From NCBI RefSeq assembly GCF_036226765.1, contig NZ_CP109017.1, positions 6,263,001 to 6,327,000 on the forward strand: a DNA stretch of 64,000 nucleotides, written 5' to 3'. The DNA comes from Streptomyces sp. NBC_00670 (lineage in GTDB: Bacteria > Actinomycetota > Actinomycetes > Streptomycetales > Streptomycetaceae). Below, in pieces: positions 44,098 through 53,064 of the stretch (positions are counted from its first letter, which is position 1; every line of letters starts with the position of its first letter). The position numbers were made by a program, and so were the translations under genes. A model generated the notes under the pieces. It did not search any database. It was not told where the DNA came from and saw only the letters and a program-made list of their open reading frames with translations.

Positions 44098-44904
44098 TCA
44101 GGGCGTTGCCGGGCGCCACCCCAGGGCGCGGCTGATGCCGCGGGCGGCCAGGCGTACGGTCGGGGTGAGCGCCGGGAGGTGGACGTCGTCGAGGGGGACG
44201 ACGAGCGACACCGCCGCCGTCACCCGGCCGTCCGGGCCGCGGACCGGTGCCGCCACCGAGACCGCGTCGTCGGTGATCTGGCGGCTGCTCACCGCCACGC
44301 CCGCGCGGCGCACCTCGGCGAGCCGGCGGCGCAGTTGGGCCGGGTCGGTGACCGTGTGCGGGGTGAACGCGGCGAGCGGGCCGGCGCAGTACTCCTCCTG
44401 CACGGACTGGTCGCTGTGGGCCAGCAGGGCGAGCCCCACGCCGGTGGCGTGCAGGGGCCAGCGGGCGCCGACACGGATGTGCACGCCCACGGCGCTGCGG
44501 CCGGACAGCCACTCGATGTACACGACCTCGCCGCCGTCGCGGACGGCCAGCTGCACGTTCTCGTGCGTGGCCTCGTAGAGGTCCTCGAGGTACGGGAGCG
44601 CGACCTGCCGCAGCGCGAGGCCGCGCGGGGCGAGCGCGGCGACCTCCCAGAGCCGCAGGCCGACGTGGTACACGCCGGCCCCGTCCCGCTCCAGCGCGCC
44701 CCACGCGGTGAGCGCGCCGACGAGACGGTGGGTGGTGGTGAGCGGGAGCGCCGCGCGGCGGGCGATCTCGGAGAGGGAGAGGGCGGGATGCGCGTGATCG
44801 AACGCGGCGAGCACGGAGAGAAGCCGGTCGGGGGCGGAGCGGGGTGGCTGTTCGACGATGACGGTTCCTTCGGCGCGGGCTGGGACGACGCGGGCGGCCC
44901 CCAC
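44098..44904 (-). CDS. IclR-family transcriptional regulator
   Basis: 268 residues from GTG 44904; the exact start is uncertain because a shorter form may begin closer to the HTH. The winged helix reads LSLSEIARRAALPLTTTHRLVGAL, and the effector domain has the IclR patterns VQLAVRDGGEVVYIEWLSG, PLHATGVGLALLAHSD and VSVAAPVRGPDGRVTAAVSLVVP. It is divergent from the GH4 glycosidase gene across 267 bp that also contain a repeat element, so it may regulate that gene. Confidence 0.9.
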   Translation of the reverse strand: MGAARVVPARAEGTVIVEQPPRSAPDRLLSVLAAFDHAHPALSLSEIARRAALPLTTTHRLVGALTAWGALERDGAGVYHVGLRLWEVAALAPRGLALRQVALPYLEDLYEATHENVQLAVRDGGEVVYIEWLSGRSAVGVHIRVGARWPLHATGVGLALLAHSDQSVQEEYCAGPLAAFTPHTVTDPAQLRRRLAEVRRAGVAVSSRQITDDAVSVAAPVRGPDGRVTAAVSLVVPLDDVHLPALTPTVRLAARGISRALGWRPATP

Positions 44905-44980
44905 AGCATGCCGCAGGAAGGCCGGACGGCCGGAGGAGGGGGAGGGGGAGAGGGCTTGGGGTACGTGGCCGGGTGCGCGG

Positions 44981-45130
44981 CCCCGCGCCCTTCAGGGGCG
45001 CGGGGAACTGCGCGACCAGCCCCCCACCCACCCGCACTCCCCACCCAACCCCACCCACCCGAGCTCCCCCGGGGTCCAAGGGGCGGAGCCCCTTGTCAAG
45101 GATGGGAAGGGTAAGGGCGGCGGGGGCGAG
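44981..45130. repeat. Palindromic intergenic element, right half
   Basis: Has a short hairpin (CCCCGCGCCC / GGGGCGCGGGG), the inner arm ending GGGGAACTGCGC (44993-45014), AAGGGGCGGAGCCCCTT (45078-45094) and the G-rich outer tract, matching the right half of the element at 17857-18119. Confidence 0.8.
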
Positions 45131-45171
45131 GAAAATGAGGGGAGCCCAACCCGTACGAACCGGAAGGCTTC

Positions 45172-46518
45172 ATGAAGCTCACCCTCCTCGGCGGGGGCGG
45201 ATTCCGCGTGCCCCTCGTCCACGCCGCCCTCCTCGCCGACACCGAAAACCCCCACCGCATCACCCACCTCACCCTCCACGACCTCGACCCCACCCGCCTC
45301 ACCGCCATCACCCGCGTCCTGGCCGACCAGGCCACCCAGCACCCAGAGCACACCCGCCTCACCGTCACCTCCACCACCGACCTCGACGAAGCCCTCCGCG
45401 GCGCGGACTTCGTGTTCTCCGCCATCCGCGTCGGCGGCCTCGAAGGCCGCGCGAACGACGAGCGCGTCGCGCTCGCCGAGGGCGTCCTCGGCCAGGAGAC
45501 CGTCGGCGCCGGCGGCATCGCCTACGGCCTGCGCACCGTCCCCGTCGCCACCGACCTCGCCCGCCGCATCGCCCGCCTCGCCCCCGACGCCTGGGTCATC
45601 AACTTCACCAACCCCGCGGGCCTCGTCACCGAGGCCATGTCCCACCACCTCGGCGACCGTGTCCTCGGCATCTGCGACTCCCCCGTCGGCCTCGGCCGCC
45701 GCATCGCCCGTACCCTCGGCGCCGACCCCGCCACCGCGTGGATCGACTACGTCGGCCTCAACCACCTCGGCTGGGTCCGCGGCCTCCACGTCGACGGCCG
45801 CGACGAACTCCCGCGCCTGCTCGCCGACCCCGCCCTGCTCGGCTCCTTCGAGGAGGGCAGGCTCTTCGGCCCCGACTGGCTGCGCTCCCTCGGCGCGATC
45901 CCCAACGAATACCTGCACTACTACTACTTCAACCGCGAGACCGTCCGCGCCTACCAGGAGGTGGAGAAGACCCGCGGCGCCTTCCTCCTCGACCAGCAGG
46001 CCGACTTCTACGCCCGCGCCGCCCGCCCGGACATCCCCGCCCTCGACCTGTGGGACCGCACCCGCGCCGAACGCGAGGCCACCTACATGGCGGAGAACCG
46101 GGAGACCGCCGGCGCCGGCGAGCGCGCCGCCGAGGACCTCTCCGGCGGCTACGAGAACGTCGCCCTCGCCCTGATGCGGGCCATCGCCCGCGACGAACGC
46201 GCCACCCTCATCCTCAACGTCCGCAACGGCACCACCCTCGCCGCCCTGGACGCCGACGCCGTCATCGAGGTGCCCTGCCTGGTCGACGCGAACGGCGCGC
46301 ACCCGGTCGCCGTCGACCCGCTGCCCGGCCACGCCACGGCACTGGTGTGCGCGGTGAAGGCGGTCGAGCGCGAGGTGCTGTCGGCGGCCGCGTCCGGGTC
46401 CCGTACGACCGCGGTGAAGGCGTTCGCCCTGCACCCGCTCGTCGACTCGGTCGACGTCGCCCGCAGGCTGGTGGAGGGGTACACCGCCGTCCACCCGGGC
46501 CTGGCCTATCTGCGGTAG
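45172..46518 (+). CDS. GH4-family 6-phospho-glycosidase (NAD- and metal-dependent)
   Basis: 448 residues from ATG 45172 (GGAAGG seven bases upstream). The N-terminal Rossmann motif MKLTLLGGGGFRVPLV, NFTNPAGLVTEAM, the metal-binding ICDSPVG and DYVGLNHLGW are diagnostic of GH4. These enzymes cleave 6-phospho-beta- or alpha-glycosides by redox-elimination using NAD and Mn2+. No PTS permease is adjacent, so the substrate source is unclear; some actinobacterial members may act on non-phosphorylated sugars. Confidence 0.92.
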   Translation: MKLTLLGGGGFRVPLVHAALLADTENPHRITHLTLHDLDPTRLTAITRVLADQATQHPEHTRLTVTSTTDLDEALRGADFVFSAIRVGGLEGRANDERVALAEGVLGQETVGAGGIAYGLRTVPVATDLARRIARLAPDAWVINFTNPAGLVTEAMSHHLGDRVLGICDSPVGLGRRIARTLGADPATAWIDYVGLNHLGWVRGLHVDGRDELPRLLADPALLGSFEEGRLFGPDWLRSLGAIPNEYLHYYYFNRETVRAYQEVEKTRGAFLLDQQADFYARAARPDIPALDLWDRTRAEREATYMAENRETAGAGERAAEDLSGGYENVALALMRAIARDERATLILNVRNGTTLAALDADAVIEVPCLVDANGAHPVAVDPLPGHATALVCAVKAVEREVLSAAASGSRTTAVKAFALHPLVDSVDVARRLVEGYTAVHPGLAYLR

Positions 46519-46692
46519 CCCGCCGGACGCGCGTTCCCATGAAACATTAAGAGAGCGGTAAGTGCGCAGGTCACCACCGGTGCGCCGGCCGCCGCGGCCC
46601 CCGCGCTTCGCCTCCGCGTCACCTTCCCTTCGCCCGCCGCCCCTGCAATGCGGAGCAGCAGACGAAGGCGCGCGAGGGAAGGGAGCGGCACC

Positions 46693-47580
46693 GTGCGGGA
46701 CCCCCGGCTCACAGTGATCGGCAAGGGACTGAGGCGGCGCGGCAGACTGGTGATGCAGGCCGTGAGCCCGCCGCGCCGCACCCTGGACGCCGTACCCGGC
46801 CCGCGCACCCCGGAGACCGCCGCGTACACCGCGCCGTGCGCCCCGCGGCTGGTGTCCTCGCCGGTCTTCGTGCTCTCCTCGGTCCGCTCCGGTTCGACCC
46901 TGCTGCGGGTCCTGCTCAACAGCCACAGCCGGATCCGCGCCCCGCACGAGATGCATCTGCGCACCCTGCACGTGCGTCTGTCCCGGGACTTCACCGCCGA
47001 GGCCATGAAGGCGCTGGAACTGGACCGCGCGGAGCTGGAGCACGTCCTCTGGGACCGGGTGCTGCACCTCGAACTCGCCCGCAGCGGCAAGGACGTCATC
47101 GTCGACAAGACCCCGGCCAACACCCTCATCTGGCCCCGGCTGCGCCGGTGCTGGCCCGACGCCCGGTACATCCTGCTGCTGCGCGAGCCCGGCGCGGTCG
47201 TCACCTCGCTCACCAGCCGCCGCACCGACCCCGACCACGCCGCGATCCGCGCCGAGGTGCTGGAGTACGCCGAGAAACTGGAGGAGGCCCGGCAGCACCT
47301 CGACCCGCACGTGCTGACGTACGAGGAGCTCACCGCCGACCCCGAACGGGCCACCCGGGCGCTGTGCGGGTATCTCGATGTGCCGTGGGAGCCCGGCATG
47401 CTCGACTACGGCAGCAAGGACCACGGCACCTTCCGCCCGCAGCTCGGCGACTGGAGCGGCACCCTGAAGTCCGGTCGCGTCCAGCGGGCCCGTCCCGCCG
47501 ACCCGGAGGCCGAACTGCCGCCCAGGCTGAGGGAGTTGGCACGGAAGTGGGGGTACCCGGAGCGGGTACCCCCACGCTGA
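46693..47580 (+). CDS. Sulfotransferase-family protein
   Basis: 295 residues from GTG 46693 (GGGAG seven bases upstream; a longer frame starts at 46648). The 5'-phosphosulfate loop is SSVRSGSTLLRVLLNSH and the 3'-phosphate motif is RYILLLREPGAVVTSLTSR; KTPANTLIW lies between. It transfers sulfate from PAPS to an unknown acceptor, such as a carbohydrate or secondary metabolite. No PAPS-synthesis genes or clear partner are adjacent; it converges with the chitinase gene after 22 bp. Confidence 0.88.
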   Translation: MRDPRLTVIGKGLRRRGRLVMQAVSPPRRTLDAVPGPRTPETAAYTAPCAPRLVSSPVFVLSSVRSGSTLLRVLLNSHSRIRAPHEMHLRTLHVRLSRDFTAEAMKALELDRAELEHVLWDRVLHLELARSGKDVIVDKTPANTLIWPRLRRCWPDARYILLLREPGAVVTSLTSRRTDPDHAAIRAEVLEYAEKLEEARQHLDPHVLTYEELTADPERATRALCGYLDVPWEPGMLDYGSKDHGTFRPQLGDWSGTLKSGRVQRARPADPEAELPPRLRELARKWGYPERVPPR

Positions 47581-47602
47581 GCCGGACGCCGGAGCGCGGG
47601 TC

Positions 47603-49315
47603 TCAGCCCGTGAAACCGGCCGTGATCGAGGTGAACTGCCAGTCGCTCTGGGAGATCCCGGAGCAGTTGCTCACCACGCCGCCGCCCGCGCACGGCCGGT
47701 CGCGGTTGACCGCCCAGTACGCCAGCCGCGCGATGTGGTGCGAGTTGGCCCAGTCCCGGATCGACGTCCAGATCGCCGGGGTGGTGTTCTCCTGCTGGTC
47801 GGAGAGGCCGTTCATGCCGGAGATGCCGATGTGGGAGTAGGCGGTGGCGTCGTCCCACCCGAAGGTCGACTTCAGCTTGGCCTTCAGGCCCTCGGCGGCG
47901 TTCACCGTGTTGCCGTACATGTCGGAGCCGCCGCCGAAGTCGAACGGCATGATGGTGAAGACGTCGATTCCGGCGTCGAGCGACTTGGCCTGCTCGATGA
48001 GCCGGTTGCCGTAGTAGGTCGGCCCGGTCGTCGAGGTGCCGAAGGTGACGATGGTCTTGAGGCCCGGGTTGTTCGCCTTGACCGTCTTCAGCGCGGTGAG
48101 GATCCGCGCCTGGACGGCCTCGTTCTCGAACTCGTCCGTGTTCTCGATGTCCATGTCGATCGCCTTGAGCGAGTAGGCGTCGATCACCTTCTGCAGCGCC
48201 CCGGCGAGCGCGCCCGCGGAGGAGCAGTTGGCGCCGAGCTTGCTGCCCTGCCAGCCGCCGAACGAGGGCACGATGTCGCCGCCGGCCGAGCGGATCTGGT
48301 TGATGGTGCTCTGGTCGACGCCGCCGGTCAGCGCCCGGCTGCCGTCCCAGGCGGGGTTGCAGCCGCCCGAGTCGAGCATGAACGCCATCGTGTACCACTT
48401 GATGCCGGTCGCGCTCATCACCGAGGTCGCGCTCGGCGGGTCGCCCCAGCCGAGGTAGAGGTAGGGCGCCGCCTGCTTGAAGCCGGTGCCGCTGCCACTG
48501 CCCGCGCTGGTGGTGACGCTCACGGAGTTGGAGGCCGCCGAGGTGTTCCCGGCCGCGTCCCGCGCCTTGACGGTGAACGTGTAGGCGGTGCTCGCCGACA
48601 GCCCGCCGACGGTGGCGCTGGTGCCGGAGACGCTGAGCACCTGGTTGCCGCCGCTGTAGACGTCGTAGCCGGTGACGCCCACGTTGTCCGAGGCCGCCGA
48701 CCAGGACAGCGAGACGCTGGAGGACGTCTTGCCGGTCGACGTCAGGTTCGTCGGCGCGCTGGGCGCCTGGGTGTCGGAGCTGTTGCCGCCGCCCGGGCCG
48801 TCGAGCGCGATGTCGTCGGCGTAGTAGGTGCCCTGGGCGTACCAGCCGTGGACGTACAGCTTCACGCTGGTCTGGGAGGCGCCGGTGGTGAACGGCACCT
48901 TCAGCTGGCTGTACGTGGAGGGCGAGGAGGTCCACGTGGAGGCGCCGCCGTCGACGCCGAGGTAGACGTACGAGCCCCGGACCCAACCGCTCAGCGTGTA
49001 GGCGGTGTTGGGCTGGACGGAAACGGTCTGGGTGCACTGGGCGTTGTCACTGGAGGTGACCGCGCCCGCGAGGGCCTTGGAGCCGCCGTGCACCGGGGAG
49101 GAGACGACCGAGCCGAGGTTGCCGGAACAGGACCAGGGGGAGAGGGAGCCCGACTCGAAGCCGGGGTTGGACAGGACGTTGGCCGCGTGGGCCGTGCCGG
49201 GTACCGCGAGGGCCCCGGCGAGGGCCAGCGCGGCGGAGCCGAGCACGGCGACGAGGGCGCGTCTGGAGCGCCCCAGGAAACCTGACGAGGCTGACGATGA
49301 GCGAGGAGTGCGCAC
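47603..49315 (-). CDS. Secreted GH18 chitinase with N-terminal CBM and FnIII
   Basis: 570 residues from GTG 49315 (GGGAG upstream). Signal peptide ends at AHA (44). Residues 45-175 form a carbohydrate-binding beta-sandwich (NVLSNPGFESGSLSPWSC), 185-272 a fibronectin type III domain (APSAPTNLTSTGKTSSSVSL), and 280-570 the GH18 barrel. Catalytic residues lie in DMDIE (D387, D389, E391), with SFGGW at 351-355. It degrades chitin extracellularly. Two DasR-like sites lie 118-170 bp upstream, as in other Streptomyces chitinase promoters. Confidence 0.95.
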   Translation of the reverse strand: MRTPRSSSASSGFLGRSRRALVAVLGSAALALAGALAVPGTAHAANVLSNPGFESGSLSPWSCSGNLGSVVSSPVHGGSKALAGAVTSSDNAQCTQTVSVQPNTAYTLSGWVRGSYVYLGVDGGASTWTSSPSTYSQLKVPFTTGASQTSVKLYVHGWYAQGTYYADDIALDGPGGGNSSDTQAPSAPTNLTSTGKTSSSVSLSWSAASDNVGVTGYDVYSGGNQVLSVSGTSATVGGLSASTAYTFTVKARDAAGNTSAASNSVSVTTSAGSGSGTGFKQAAPYLYLGWGDPPSATSVMSATGIKWYTMAFMLDSGGCNPAWDGSRALTGGVDQSTINQIRSAGGDIVPSFGGWQGSKLGANCSSAGALAGALQKVIDAYSLKAIDMDIENTDEFENEAVQARILTALKTVKANNPGLKTIVTFGTSTTGPTYYGNRLIEQAKSLDAGIDVFTIMPFDFGGGSDMYGNTVNAAEGLKAKLKSTFGWDDATAYSHIGISGMNGLSDQQENTTPAIWTSIRDWANSHHIARLAYWAVNRDRPCAGGGVVSNCSGISQSDWQFTSITAGFTG

Positions 49316-49432
49316 GCGATCTCCCTGTGGGGAATGGGGAATTCGGGAGTGCCGGGTGGTGCGGGACGCAGTGGTGCCGGACGCAGCGGGACGGTGCGAG
49401 CAAGGTGCTGCGGAAGGGTGCGCTCATCAATT

Positions 49433-49485
49433 TGGTATGGACCAATTGCGGCGTCAAGGGGGACGACGGCAATTGGTCCGGACCG
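49433..49485. promoter_or_regulatory. Two DasR-like (dre) sites upstream of the chitinase
   Basis: TGGTATGGACCA (49433-49444) and TGGTCCGGACCG (49474-49485) each resemble the DasR consensus core TGGTCTAGACCA, with two and three mismatches respectively. They lie upstream of the GH18 gene and explain amino-sugar control. Confidence 0.7.
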
Positions 49486-49513
49486 GCTGGGAATGTGTGC
49501 GCGGGCGGGGCGG

Positions 49514-50626
49514 CTACAGAGGCAGGGGAGTGGCCGCGGCCCGCGCGGAACCCGCGGCCGCCTCCCGGGGCTTCGGCACCCCGACCGCCCGCACCGGGCG
49601 GGGCCCGGAGACCACCGCGTAGTCGTCCCCGACGCACGGCGGTACGACCCGGCCCGGATCGTCGCCGAGGGCGAGCCGGACGGCGGCCCAGGGCGCGTTC
49701 ACGCCGCACAGCGACAGCTGGTGCAGCCCGCCCGCGGGGCGGGTGTTGACGTCGAGCAGGACGGGACGGACGCCCTCGGGGTGCCCGGGGTCCTCGAACA
49801 TACGGAACTGGATGTTCGACAGATGGTGCAGCCCGAACGTCTCCGCGAGCCGCACCGCCGGGGTGATCCAGCGCTCGTGCAGCGTGAACCCGCGCCGGCG
49901 GCCGTTCTTCGTCCGGCCGATCGCCATGCGGACACGGTTGTCGGACCCGGTGAGACAGTCCACGGACACCTCCGGCTGCCCAAGGCGGGGCATGACCAGC
50001 CAGTTCACCGGCTCCCCGGCCTCCCGGACCGCCCGGACGACGAGGTCCAGCGGCACCTGCGGGCTCGGGAAACCGGCGAGCTGCGCCAGCGAGAACCGGT
50101 TCCGGGTGACCACCCGGAACCCGACACCGCCCGCGCCGTCCGCCGGCTTGAAGCACGCGGTGTGCCTGGCGGACTCCAACTCCTCCACGGCGTGCAGGAG
50201 TTCACCCTCGTCGCGCACCCGGAACCACGGCGGCACGGGCAGCCCCACCGAGCGCGCGGCCTCGTACGCCGTCACCTTGTCCCCGAACACCGCGACCGCC
50301 TCGGCGGACGGCGCCAGCAGCGCCGTACCGGCGGCCGTGAACTCCGCGCGGTGGGCGACGACCGCCTCCTGGTGCAGCCGGGGCACGAACACGTCGATGC
50401 CCCGACGGCGGCACTGGGCGAGCGCGTACTCGACGTACGCGGCCGGGGACAGACCCTCCGGTTCCAGCTCGGCCGTGTCGGCGGCGGCCAGCACGGGGGA
50501 GTCGGCGTCGCCGTGCGTGGCATGGACCTCGACGGCACGGCCGTCGGGATTTCGTCGGAGCTGATCGATGAAGAACACGTTCTCCGCGTACGTGCGGTTG
50601 AGCCAGACGCGTACGGGAGAAACCAT
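49514..50626 (-). CDS. ATP-grasp-family ligase
   Basis: 370 residues from ATG 50626 (GAAAGGCGG upstream). The central ATP-grasp region includes FGDKVTAYEAARSVGLPVPPW, the Lys strand ACFKPADGAGGVGFRVV and the metal-binding PVLLDVNTRPAGGLHQLSL near the end. ATP-grasp enzymes join a carboxylate to an amine or thiol. No peptide-precursor gene is adjacent. It is divergent from the PPTase gene, so a role in specialised metabolism is possible but unproven. Confidence 0.85.
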   Translation of the reverse strand: MVSPVRVWLNRTYAENVFFIDQLRRNPDGRAVEVHATHGDADSPVLAAADTAELEPEGLSPAAYVEYALAQCRRRGIDVFVPRLHQEAVVAHRAEFTAAGTALLAPSAEAVAVFGDKVTAYEAARSVGLPVPPWFRVRDEGELLHAVEELESARHTACFKPADGAGGVGFRVVTRNRFSLAQLAGFPSPQVPLDLVVRAVREAGEPVNWLVMPRLGQPEVSVDCLTGSDNRVRMAIGRTKNGRRRGFTLHERWITPAVRLAETFGLHHLSNIQFRMFEDPGHPEGVRPVLLDVNTRPAGGLHQLSLCGVNAPWAAVRLALGDDPGRVVPPCVGDDYAVVSGPRPVRAVGVPKPREAAAGSARAAATPLPL

Positions 50627-50825
50627 GCAGGCCGCCTTTCGGGGTCGCGCGGGCACGGCACAGCAGGCCGAGCCCGGCCGGAGGGAGTAGGAGGCACACC
50701 GCGGCGACGTACGTTTTCGACGCGTCCGTGGGAGGTGTTGGGGCGATCATAGGGCCTCCGGAGCAGTGCCACGCATGGGCTACCGTCGTTGCCGTCGGCC
50801 GTGCCGCGTGCGGAGGGGAGAACCG

Positions 50826-51506
50826 GTGATCGAGGAGCTGCTTCCGGGGTCCGTCGTCGCCGTGGAGGCCTACGGCGCCGAGGCGGCCGTCGACGACGCG
50901 CCGCTGTATCCCGAGGAGCGGGCCGTCGTCGCCCGCGCGGTCGCCAAGCGGCGGCGCGAGTTCACGGCGGTACGGGTCTGTGCGCGGCGCGCGATGGAGA
51001 AGCTCGGCGTGGCGCCGGCGCCGGTGCTGCCCGGTACGCGCGGGGCGCCGGGCTGGCCCGAGGGGCTGCTCGGCAGCATGACCCACTGCACGGGCTACTG
51101 CGCGGCGGCCCTCGTCCGCGCCGGCGACCTGGCCTCGCTCGGCATCGACGCCGAGCCGCACGAGGCGCTGCCCGAGGGCGTGCTCGACGCGGTGGCCGCG
51201 CCCGGCGAGCGGGAGCGGGTGCGCGCGCTGTCGGCGGCACACCCGGCGGTCCACTGGGACCGGCTGCTGTTCAGCGCGAAGGAATCGGTCTACAAGGCGT
51301 GGTTCCCGCTGACCGGGCGATGGCTGGACTTCCTCGAGGCGGACGTGGAGATCCGCCCCGCCGCCGGTTCCGCGACGTCCGGCGGCTTCCGGGCGTCGCT
51401 GCTGGTCGACGGGCCGCTCGTCGACGGCCGCGTCGTGCGGGCGTTCGACGGCCGGTGGACCGTGGGACGGGGCCTGCTGGCGACGGCGGTGACGGTGGGC
51501 GCCTGA
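50826..51506 (+). CDS. Sfp-type 4'-phosphopantetheinyl transferase
   Basis: 226 residues from GTG 50826 with GGAGGGGAG upstream. The family motifs are SMTHCTGYCAAAL, LGIDAEP (Mg2+ ligands) and FSAKESVYKAWFPLTG. It transfers the phosphopantetheine arm from CoA to carrier proteins of polyketide and nonribosomal-peptide synthases, activating them. It resembles the S. coelicolor SCO6673 type (from memory). No synthase lies in the window, so it probably serves clusters elsewhere. Confidence 0.95.
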   Translation: MIEELLPGSVVAVEAYGAEAAVDDAPLYPEERAVVARAVAKRRREFTAVRVCARRAMEKLGVAPAPVLPGTRGAPGWPEGLLGSMTHCTGYCAAALVRAGDLASLGIDAEPHEALPEGVLDAVAAPGERERVRALSAAHPAVHWDRLLFSAKESVYKAWFPLTGRWLDFLEADVEIRPAAGSATSGGFRASLLVDGPLVDGRVVRAFDGRWTVGRGLLATAVTVGA

Positions 51507-51531
51507 CGGCTCGGGGGCGCATGTCCGTCGA

Positions 51532-51616
51532 CAGGGGCGCGGGGAACTGCGCATCTTCTGGGGGTCCGGGGGCTTGCCCCCCCCGGGGTGGGACGGGAAG
51601 GGGCGGCGGGGGCGGG
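51532..51616. repeat. Palindromic intergenic element, partial right half
   Basis: Contains the inner arm ending GGGGAACTGCGC (51532-51552) and the G-rich outer tract; the AAGGGGCGGAGCCCCTT middle arm is replaced by another C/G-rich hairpin. Confidence 0.7.
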
Positions 51617-51651
51617 AAAACCGGCCGCACCGCCACCCATCCCCCAGCCGG

Positions 51652-53064
51652 TCACCCGCCCCGCACCGCCCCCCACTCCGCCTCAGTCAACGGCGGCTCC
51701 GCGAGGCGCTCGCGGCGCGGGCCGCGCAGGACCGCGATGAGGACCGCCGGGCGCACCAGCTCGGTCACCGGCTTCGAGAGCGTCACCACGTCGAAGAACG
51801 CCCGCGCCACCAACGGCCGCCCCGTCGCCGTCAGCATCAACCGGTTGACGTACGCCCCCAGCACCCGGTTGCCCAACCCCGGCGCCTTGCCTATCGCCCC
51901 CGGATAGTGGATGTCCGTGCTCGTCGCCAGCGACCACGCCGTCGCCACCGGCCGCGCCACCGCCCGCTGCACCCGCCGTGAAAGGCCCGCCGCGGAAAGT
52001 CCCGCGCGGGCCACCTCGTCGCGCAGCGCGAGCACGCCCTGCGCCGCGACCGACAGCCCGTGCCCGTACACGGGGTTGTACGTGGCGACACAGTCGCCGA
52101 TCGCGACGAACCCCTCCGGCCAGCCCTTCACCTTCTCGTAGTAGCGCCGCCGGTTGACCGTGCTGCGCGTCAGCACCGGCTCCGACAGCGGCTCCGCGTG
52201 CGCGATCAGCTCGCCCACCACCGGATGCCGCACGCTCTCCCGCGCGAACGTCTCGAACTCCTCGGCGGAGGCGGGCGGTTCGCCGCCCCGCGTGCCCGAC
52301 AGCGTCACCAGCCAGCGCCCGCCCTCCACGGGCTCGATGGTCGTGGTCCGCCCCGGCACCGGCACCGTCGCGTCCGACTGCACATTGACCAGCGGGAACT
52401 CCTCCGTGCCCGCGGGCGCCCGGTAGAGCCGGCTGGAGTAGGCGAGCCCGGAGTCGACCTCCTCCATCGGCGCGTCCGCCACGCCCAGTTCGCCCAGCCA
52501 CCGCTGCGCCCGGGAGCCGCGCCCGGCCGCGTCGACGACGAGGTCGGCGGAGAGCACCCGCTCCTCGCCGTCGGTCGCCCGTACCCGTACGCCCGTCACC
52601 CGCCCGGCGTCACCCTCCAGGGACAGCAGTTCGGCCCGCTGCACCACGGTGACCCGCGGGTCCTTGACCACCCGTTCGCGCACCACCCAGTCCAGCAGGT
52701 CCCGGCTGCACGCGATCATGAACTGCATCTCCGGCCACCGCCGGAACCAGCCGCGCGGCTGCATCGACACCAGCCCCGTCGGCAGCGGGATCCGCCGTGC
52801 CCCGCCGGCCAGCCACGCGTCGGTCACCCCCGGCAGCAGCTCCTCCATCGCCCGGGCGCCCCCGGACCAGATCACGTGCACGTGCCGGGCCTGCGGCAGC
52901 CCCTTGCGCGGCTCGGGGCCCTCGGGCAGCGCGTCGCGCTCGACGACGGTGACCTCGGCGTACGCGCTCAGCGCGGCGGCGGCGAGCATGCCGGCCATGC
53001 CCCCGCCGATCACGACGGCACGACGGGGTGCGGCACCGCTGGCGGTGCCGACGGGTTCACTCAT
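51652..53064 (-). CDS. FAD-dependent oxidoreductase (PHBH-type monooxygenase-like)
   Basis: 470 residues from ATG 53064. The FAD Rossmann motif is VVIGGGMAGMLAAAAL (residues ~17-32), the DG-like motif LVVDAAGRGSRAQRWL, and the GD motif VAIGDCVATYNPVYGHGLSVAA. This is the group-A flavin monooxygenase / geranylgeranyl-reductase fold. A C-terminal ~80-residue helical tail follows. It overlaps the MAB_1171c-like gene by eight bases and so ends a four-gene operon (XRE, peptidase, transporter-like, oxidoreductase). Substrate unknown. Confidence 0.9.
   Translation of the reverse strand: MSEPVGTASGAAPRRAVVIGGGMAGMLAAAALSAYAEVTVVERDALPEGPEPRKGLPQARHVHVIWSGGARAMEELLPGVTDAWLAGGARRIPLPTGLVSMQPRGWFRRWPEMQFMIACSRDLLDWVVRERVVKDPRVTVVQRAELLSLEGDAGRVTGVRVRATDGEERVLSADLVVDAAGRGSRAQRWLGELGVADAPMEEVDSGLAYSSRLYRAPAGTEEFPLVNVQSDATVPVPGRTTTIEPVEGGRWLVTLSGTRGGEPPASAEEFETFARESVRHPVVGELIAHAEPLSEPVLTRSTVNRRRYYEKVKGWPEGFVAIGDCVATYNPVYGHGLSVAAQGVLALRDEVARAGLSAAGLSRRVQRAVARPVATAWSLATSTDIHYPGAIGKAPGLGNRVLGAYVNRLMLTATGRPLVARAFFDVVTLSKPVTELVRPAVLIAVLRGPRRERLAEPPLTEAEWGAVRGG

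Noticed and set aside
44992-47424. 810-codon open frame on the minus strand
   Set aside because: It lies antisense to the GH4 and sulfotransferase genes, which have clear motifs and ribosome sites; it reflects third-position GC bias.
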